Source of the DNA: Deltaproteobacteria bacterium
GTDB taxonomy: Bacteria; Desulfobacterota; Desulfobaccia; Desulfobaccales; Desulfobaccaceae
Assembly: GCA_016874895.1 (NCBI GenBank)
Contig: VGSX01000047.1
Span: forward strand, 1-16,661
Length of the DNA stretch: 16,661 nucleotides
Reading direction: 5' to 3'
Positions 13,217 through 16,661 of this stretch are shown one piece after another. Under the pieces are notes generated by a model. That model searched no databases. It was not told the origin of the DNA and saw only the letters and a program-made list of their open reading frames with translations. The translations under genes were made by a program, and so were the position numbers. Positions within the stretch are counted from its first letter, which is position 1, and each line of letters opens with the position of its first letter.

Positions 13217-14536
13217 TCAGGCCCCGGCAAGATGCATCTCTTCGAACCGGACGCCGGCCGGTCCCAGGTAGGTTTCCCGCTGTTCCAGCTCCCGGGACAG
13301 GGTGACGTAGCGGAAGGCTTCATCCAGGTGCCCGCTGATGGCGCCCCCTTTGATGGGGACGGCGTCGCCCTCCCGGACAAGGTAACCGGTGCGGATTTCC
13401 CCGGAGATGGCCCCAGTCACCGGGTTGGGCTCCAGGGTGGAAAACCTCAACAGGTGCAACACGGTGCCCGTATGGAGGATTTCCGCCAGAGTGGCCCGCC
13501 CCGGGGCTACCTTCAGGTTAGTCAGCCCTCCGGTGGGCTGCACCGACAGATAGTCCGCGTACCGCCGGTCGGCCAGAGGTTGTTGAAAAACATTCTCGCT
13601 GATAAAAGTCACCGGGTGAAGCGCCAGCCCCCGGTCGTCACAGGGGCGGGAATTGACTCCGCCGGGCAGCCAGGGATCGCTGCTTAATGTAAGAAGATCG
13701 CCTTGGGGGTTGTTGATCACCGGCTCTCCCACCGTAAAACGGGACCAGCCCTGAAAGGCCGCCTGGCCCCCGGCGTGGGCTACCAAATGATTAAACAGGG
13801 CGTCCAGGGCCTCCTCGCCGAATACCACGGGATATTGGCCGCCGGGAGGCAAAGAGGCCGTCACGTTTTCCCGGGCGTAGCGGCTGTAGCGCCTGACCAT
13901 CTCGCCGATGTGCAAGTCCTGATAGAATCCGGCCCGCCGCCACCCCAGACTTTCGGCCTCCCGGCCCGCCACCGCGGCCAGCAGGGCGAACTGGGTCTGT
14001 AATTCCGTCTGGGCATAGGCTCCACGCAGGCCTTTATGGTTTACAATATCGATTTCACGATAATTGGCATAGACTTCCGCCGAGGCCAGGTGAATATCGG
14101 CTGCCCCACTGACAGCCTGATTCAGATCGTGCCGCACCTGCCAGAGGACCTGGCGGGGTTCATTCCTGAGGATGGGATCCACCAGGTTAAGGTCCTGGTA
14201 GGGCTGCTCCGGTCCGGGCAGCTGGAAGATGGGGTTCACTGCCAAGGGAGCTTTTTCCCGGGCCTGGGCCAGATCCGCGGCAAAATCGTCGCCGGGATTG
14301 GCGGTCCAGGCGGATTCGCCCAACCACGGCCGCCCGTCTTTTTCCACCAACAGGTAGAGGGTTACGGCATATTTAAGCGACTCCACCCGGCGCAAGGACT
14401 CCACCTGGTCAAAAATCAGATACAGCTGGTCGCTGGTCTCCTGCACCCGGCGCACTTCCCAACCGTACAGATCGGCACTCCGGAGCAGACCGGTCAATTC
14501 TTCCAGGCTGTTGTCTTGCGTTTCGGATGCTGCCAT
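13217..14536 (-). CDS. TldE/PmbA-like protein (TldD/PmbA family)
   Basis: This belongs to the TldD/PmbA family; in E. coli TldD and TldE form a metalloprotease that trims antibiotic precursor peptides and degrades CcdA. Family features are the N-terminal alpha/beta half with YREIDIVNHKGLRG, and the C-terminal core with TGGLTNLKVAPG, a segment about returned leaving groups (EIRTGYLVREGDAVPIKGG), SGHLDEAFRYVTLS and a closing beta strand. The HExxxH zinc motif of TldD is absent, so it resembles the non-catalytic TldE side. No TldD partner is seen here. I prefer ATG 14536 (GAGG nine bases upstream); ATG 14572 adds 12 residues but has no well-placed ribosome site. It follows the formyltransferase closely. 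Confidence 0.78.
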   Translation of the reverse strand: MAASETQDNSLEELTGLLRSADLYGWEVRRVQETSDQLYLIFDQVESLRRVESLKYAVTLYLLVEKDGRPWLGESAWTANPGDDFAADLAQAREKAPLAVNPIFQLPGPEQPYQDLNLVDPILRNEPRQVLWQVRHDLNQAVSGAADIHLASAEVYANYREIDIVNHKGLRGAYAQTELQTQFALLAAVAGREAESLGWRRAGFYQDLHIGEMVRRYSRYARENVTASLPPGGQYPVVFGEEALDALFNHLVAHAGGQAAFQGWSRFTVGEPVINNPQGDLLTLSSDPWLPGGVNSRPCDDRGLALHPVTFISENVFQQPLADRRYADYLSVQPTGGLTNLKVAPGRATLAEILHTGTVLHLLRFSTLEPNPVTGAISGEIRTGYLVREGDAVPIKGGAISGHLDEAFRYVTLSRELEQRETYLGPAGVRFEEMHLAGA

Positions 14537-14585
14537 ATCGAAGGGCCTCAGTGCCCGTATCCAGTGAGACATCCCATCATGGAAG

Positions 14586-15407
14586 TCACTGTCCCGCCTG
14601 AAGATAAGCTTCCACCTGATCCGTAATATCGAAGCCCCCGGGGACGAGCCGCCCGTTTGCTTCCACCCCGGCGGCCGTTAACATTAACGTGCCTACCGCC
14701 AGGTTTTTCAGGGTCAACAGGATAAGGGGAAACTCCCGGCGCAGCTCCTGGGTGCGGATATAAGCAAAGAGGGGTTCCTGGTCGCCCTCCTGGGCCCTGA
14801 TCTCTCCCTGCGACCGTGACCGTCGTTTCTGCCGATAAGCCTCCCAGAAGGAGTCGAAACCGGGACCGCGCAGGGAAAAATGGCAATGGGTCACCGCCGG
14901 CCCCATGTCCAGGACCGGGGTGGCCAGATGCAGCATGGCCCCGGCTTCCCGAGCATCGGTTTCCATGAGCTGCCACATCACCTGCCGCCAGGTTCCCTGA
15001 GGCCCGCCCGGCACCGCAGGGTGCAGATTCAGGCACAGGAAGCGCTGGCAGAGAAGAGGACTCAGCACCAGCATATAGCCGGCCAGCACCGCCACCGGCG
15101 TCTCGTAACCGGCCAACAGTTCCACCACCTGTCGGTCGAAATCCCGGCGTGCCTGTTCCGCCTCTGGGGACTTCTGACGGATTTTCTGCCGCAAGTCAAG
15201 GGAGGACAGGGTGACCAGAGGCAATCCCAGGGACCGCACCACCCCATGAAACCGGTCCGCGGCCGGGGTTTCCCCCGGCCCCCGGTCACAAAAGACGTAG
15301 GCGATGCCTCCGGGGATAAAGCCGTCCGCCATTTTCCGATGAGCCGTGGTTAACAGGTCAATGGAGCCCTGTCCCCGACCGCTGGAAAACCAGCCGCAGG
15401 TAAACAT
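14586..15407 (-). CDS. PurN-like formyltransferase family protein
   Basis: It likely transfers a formyl group from 10-formyltetrahydrofolate to an amine, as do GAR transformylase (PurN) and related enzymes; the acceptor is unknown. The 273-residue protein keeps the glycine-rich start (GWFSSGRGQGSIDLL), the hydrophobic AVLAGYMLVLSP, and the catalytic triad equivalents N127 and H129 (LNLHPA) and D167 (LDMGPAV), with spacing close to E. coli PurN (N106, H108, D144). It differs from PurN by an insertion before the core and a C-terminal extension of about 70 residues with EPLFAYIRTQELRREFP. ATG 15407 has GGAAGG five bases upstream; an in-frame ATG at 15479 would add non-family sequence. It is followed by a TldE-like gene, so purine synthesis is not the obvious role. 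Confidence 0.82.
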   Translation of the reverse strand: MFTCGWFSSGRGQGSIDLLTTAHRKMADGFIPGGIAYVFCDRGPGETPAADRFHGVVRSLGLPLVTLSSLDLRQKIRQKSPEAEQARRDFDRQVVELLAGYETPVAVLAGYMLVLSPLLCQRFLCLNLHPAVPGGPQGTWRQVMWQLMETDAREAGAMLHLATPVLDMGPAVTHCHFSLRGPGFDSFWEAYRQKRRSRSQGEIRAQEGDQEPLFAYIRTQELRREFPLILLTLKNLAVGTLMLTAAGVEANGRLVPGGFDITDQVEAYLQAGQ

Positions 15408-15516
15408 TCCGCCCTTCCTCACCTGAACGTTGCGATTCCATATCGTAAAAAATCTAACAGGAATCAGGGCCTGGGTCAACGGCTATTTCGGCAGACTCAC
15501 GGAATTTATCATAATC

Positions 15517-16661
15517 CTATGCTGGCTTCCCGAAGCACTGGGCCATATAGGCGATTTCATCCTCTCTGGTCTGCACCTTGCCGTCCAGGTGGGCCTCCAG
15601 TAGGTGCTGCAGCATGAGCTTATAGCGGGGGCCGGGTTCGTAGCCCAGGGCCAGCAAGTCTTTGCCGGCCAGCAGAGGCCGGGTGTGCTTGAGCTGGGTG
15701 AAGTAGAGGGAAATGGCCTTCTTGGTCTGTTCCTGCCGGGTTTTGGCCATCATGTAGAGCAGGAACTCGGTGGAGAGTTCGTTCAGCAGGTAATAGATCT
15801 CCTTGGGGGAGGCGTTTTCCTGGCGATAGAGGCGGTACAGGGTGTGATCCGCGGCCCCTTTGGCCCATAACAGGGTTTCGGCAAATTTGGGGGGCATATT
15901 GAGGCGATGGGTCAGTTCCAGGAGCTGCTCTTCCTTCAGGGGTTCGATGAGTCCTAAAAAATAGACATACCAGGGCTCGTACGGGTCTTCCAGGAACAGC
16001 AGGTCGTGCCAGGCCAGCACCCCCCGGATCTGGTCCAGGAGCCAGTTGGCATTGTTATCAAAACGCAACGTGGGGTGGATGAATTTCAGCAGATCGAATT
16101 CGGCCAGCCGGGACATGGCCGGGATGGGATTTTCCTCCATGAGGATCAGCTTCAATTCGCTGAACAGACGGGTGCCCGAGAGGCGGTCGAAGAAGTTGAT
16201 GCGCACCGCGTTTTCGATGAGGCTGGCCGTCAATTTGGTGATCTTGAAGCCGAAGCGCTGCTCAAAGCGGATGGCCCGGAACACCCGGGTGGGGTCCTCC
16301 ACAAAGCTGAGGTTATGGAGGACGGAAATAGAGCCTTCTTTGATGTCCCGCTGGGCCCCGAAATAGTCGATGAGGATGCCGAAGTGCCTCTCGTTGACCT
16401 TCACCGCCAGGGTATTGATGGTGAAATCCCGGCGGTAGAGGTCCATTTTCAGGGAACTGCGCTCCACGATGGGCAGCGCCCCCGGGGTTTCGTAGTATTC
16501 CGTGCGGGCCGTGGCCACGTCCAGTTTAAAACCGGTGGGATAGATGATCACGGCGGTTTTGAATTTCTGAAACACGCGCACCCGGACTTCCGGGAAGCTC
16601 TTGGCGAAGCTGCGGGCAAAGGTGACGGCGTCCCCTTCGATGACCAGGTCGATATCCAGGT
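15517..16661 (-). CDS. tRNA nucleotidyltransferase/poly(A) polymerase family protein (partial, 5' end outside window)
   Basis: This class II nucleotidyltransferase adds CCA, or only the final A, to tRNA 3' ends. 381 codons are visible, open at the right edge. The first residues read LDIDLVIEGDAV, holding the catalytic DxD pair. Then come RRDFTINTLAV (motif B region), DIKEGSISVLHNLSFVEDPTRVFRAIRFEQRF (RNA- and base-binding helices), and a long helical body and tail. In many anaerobic bacteria this domain is the C-terminal part of a larger A-adding enzyme with DHH and CBS domains. The sequence to the right of the window would show whether that holds here. The tRNA-Ser in this window already encodes its CCA. 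It is separated from the formyltransferase start by 109 bases. Confidence 0.92.
   Translation of the reverse strand, partial: LDIDLVIEGDAVTFARSFAKSFPEVRVRVFQKFKTAVIIYPTGFKLDVATARTEYYETPGALPIVERSSLKMDLYRRDFTINTLAVKVNERHFGILIDYFGAQRDIKEGSISVLHNLSFVEDPTRVFRAIRFEQRFGFKITKLTASLIENAVRINFFDRLSGTRLFSELKLILMEENPIPAMSRLAEFDLLKFIHPTLRFDNNANWLLDQIRGVLAWHDLLFLEDPYEPWYVYFLGLIEPLKEEQLLELTHRLNMPPKFAETLLWAKGAADHTLYRLYRQENASPKEIYYLLNELSTEFLLYMMAKTRQEQTKKAISLYFTQLKHTRPLLAGKDLLALGYEPGPRYKLMLQHLLEAHLDGKVQTREDEIAYMAQCFGKPA

Overview
The window reads as a chromosomal stretch of a GC-rich Gram-negative anaerobe, most likely a member of the Desulfobacterota (former Deltaproteobacteria). This is inferred from gene content and style, not from a marker gene: a fused NuoE-NuoF electron-input subunit, a two-gene SufC/SufBD Fe-S assembly unit, a MerR-mobB-mobA unit for the molybdenum cofactor, a yggT-divIVA-yggU block, a TatT-like TPR protein, and short purine/pyrimidine-rich dispersed repeats between genes. 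I see no phage, plasmid, CRISPR or transposase gene. The content is mainly housekeeping.

Left part (1-5771). A fused NuoE/NuoF gene runs off the left edge on the minus strand, with a good sigma70-type promoter. Divergent from it is a sufC-sufBD pair that matches the minimal two-component SUF layout (scaffold plus ATPase, with no cysteine desulfurase or sulfur carrier visible alongside). The pair is bracketed by heptamer-repeat arrays in opposite orientation. After a GC-rich stem-loop and an 84-bp polypyrimidine tract comes an overlapping three-gene operon: a MerR-type regulator with a cysteine-rich C-terminus, mobB and mobA. This makes the bis-MGD form of the molybdenum cofactor and may be metal- or redox-controlled.

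Middle part (5772-10190). A tRNA-Ser(UGA) with its own consensus promoter is followed by an AT-rich spacer. A minus-strand pair (small unknown protein plus an RS21-C6/MazG-like nucleotide pyrophosphohydrolase) comes next. It is divergent from uvrB, whose best promoter places the transcript start at the ATG itself. uvrB is convergent with a complete dnaJ.

Right part (10191-16661). A spacer of about 690 bp holds several inverted repeats, a multi-helix foldable segment and a 134-bp MITE-like element with 20-bp terminal inverted repeats directly flanked by CTTTTCT copies. The rest is one long minus-strand series, in transcription order: tRNA nucleotidyltransferase (5' end outside the window), a PurN-like formyltransferase with a C-terminal extension, a TldE/PmbA-like protein, a TatT-like TPR protein, yggT, a DivIVA-domain protein, a possible structured RNA, and yggU (DUF167).

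The points most worth following up are the MITE-like element, the minimal SUF pair and its repeat context, the Cys-rich MerR regulator tied to Moco genes, the formyltransferase/TldE pair, the possible leaderless uvrB transcript, and the two unassigned foldable segments.
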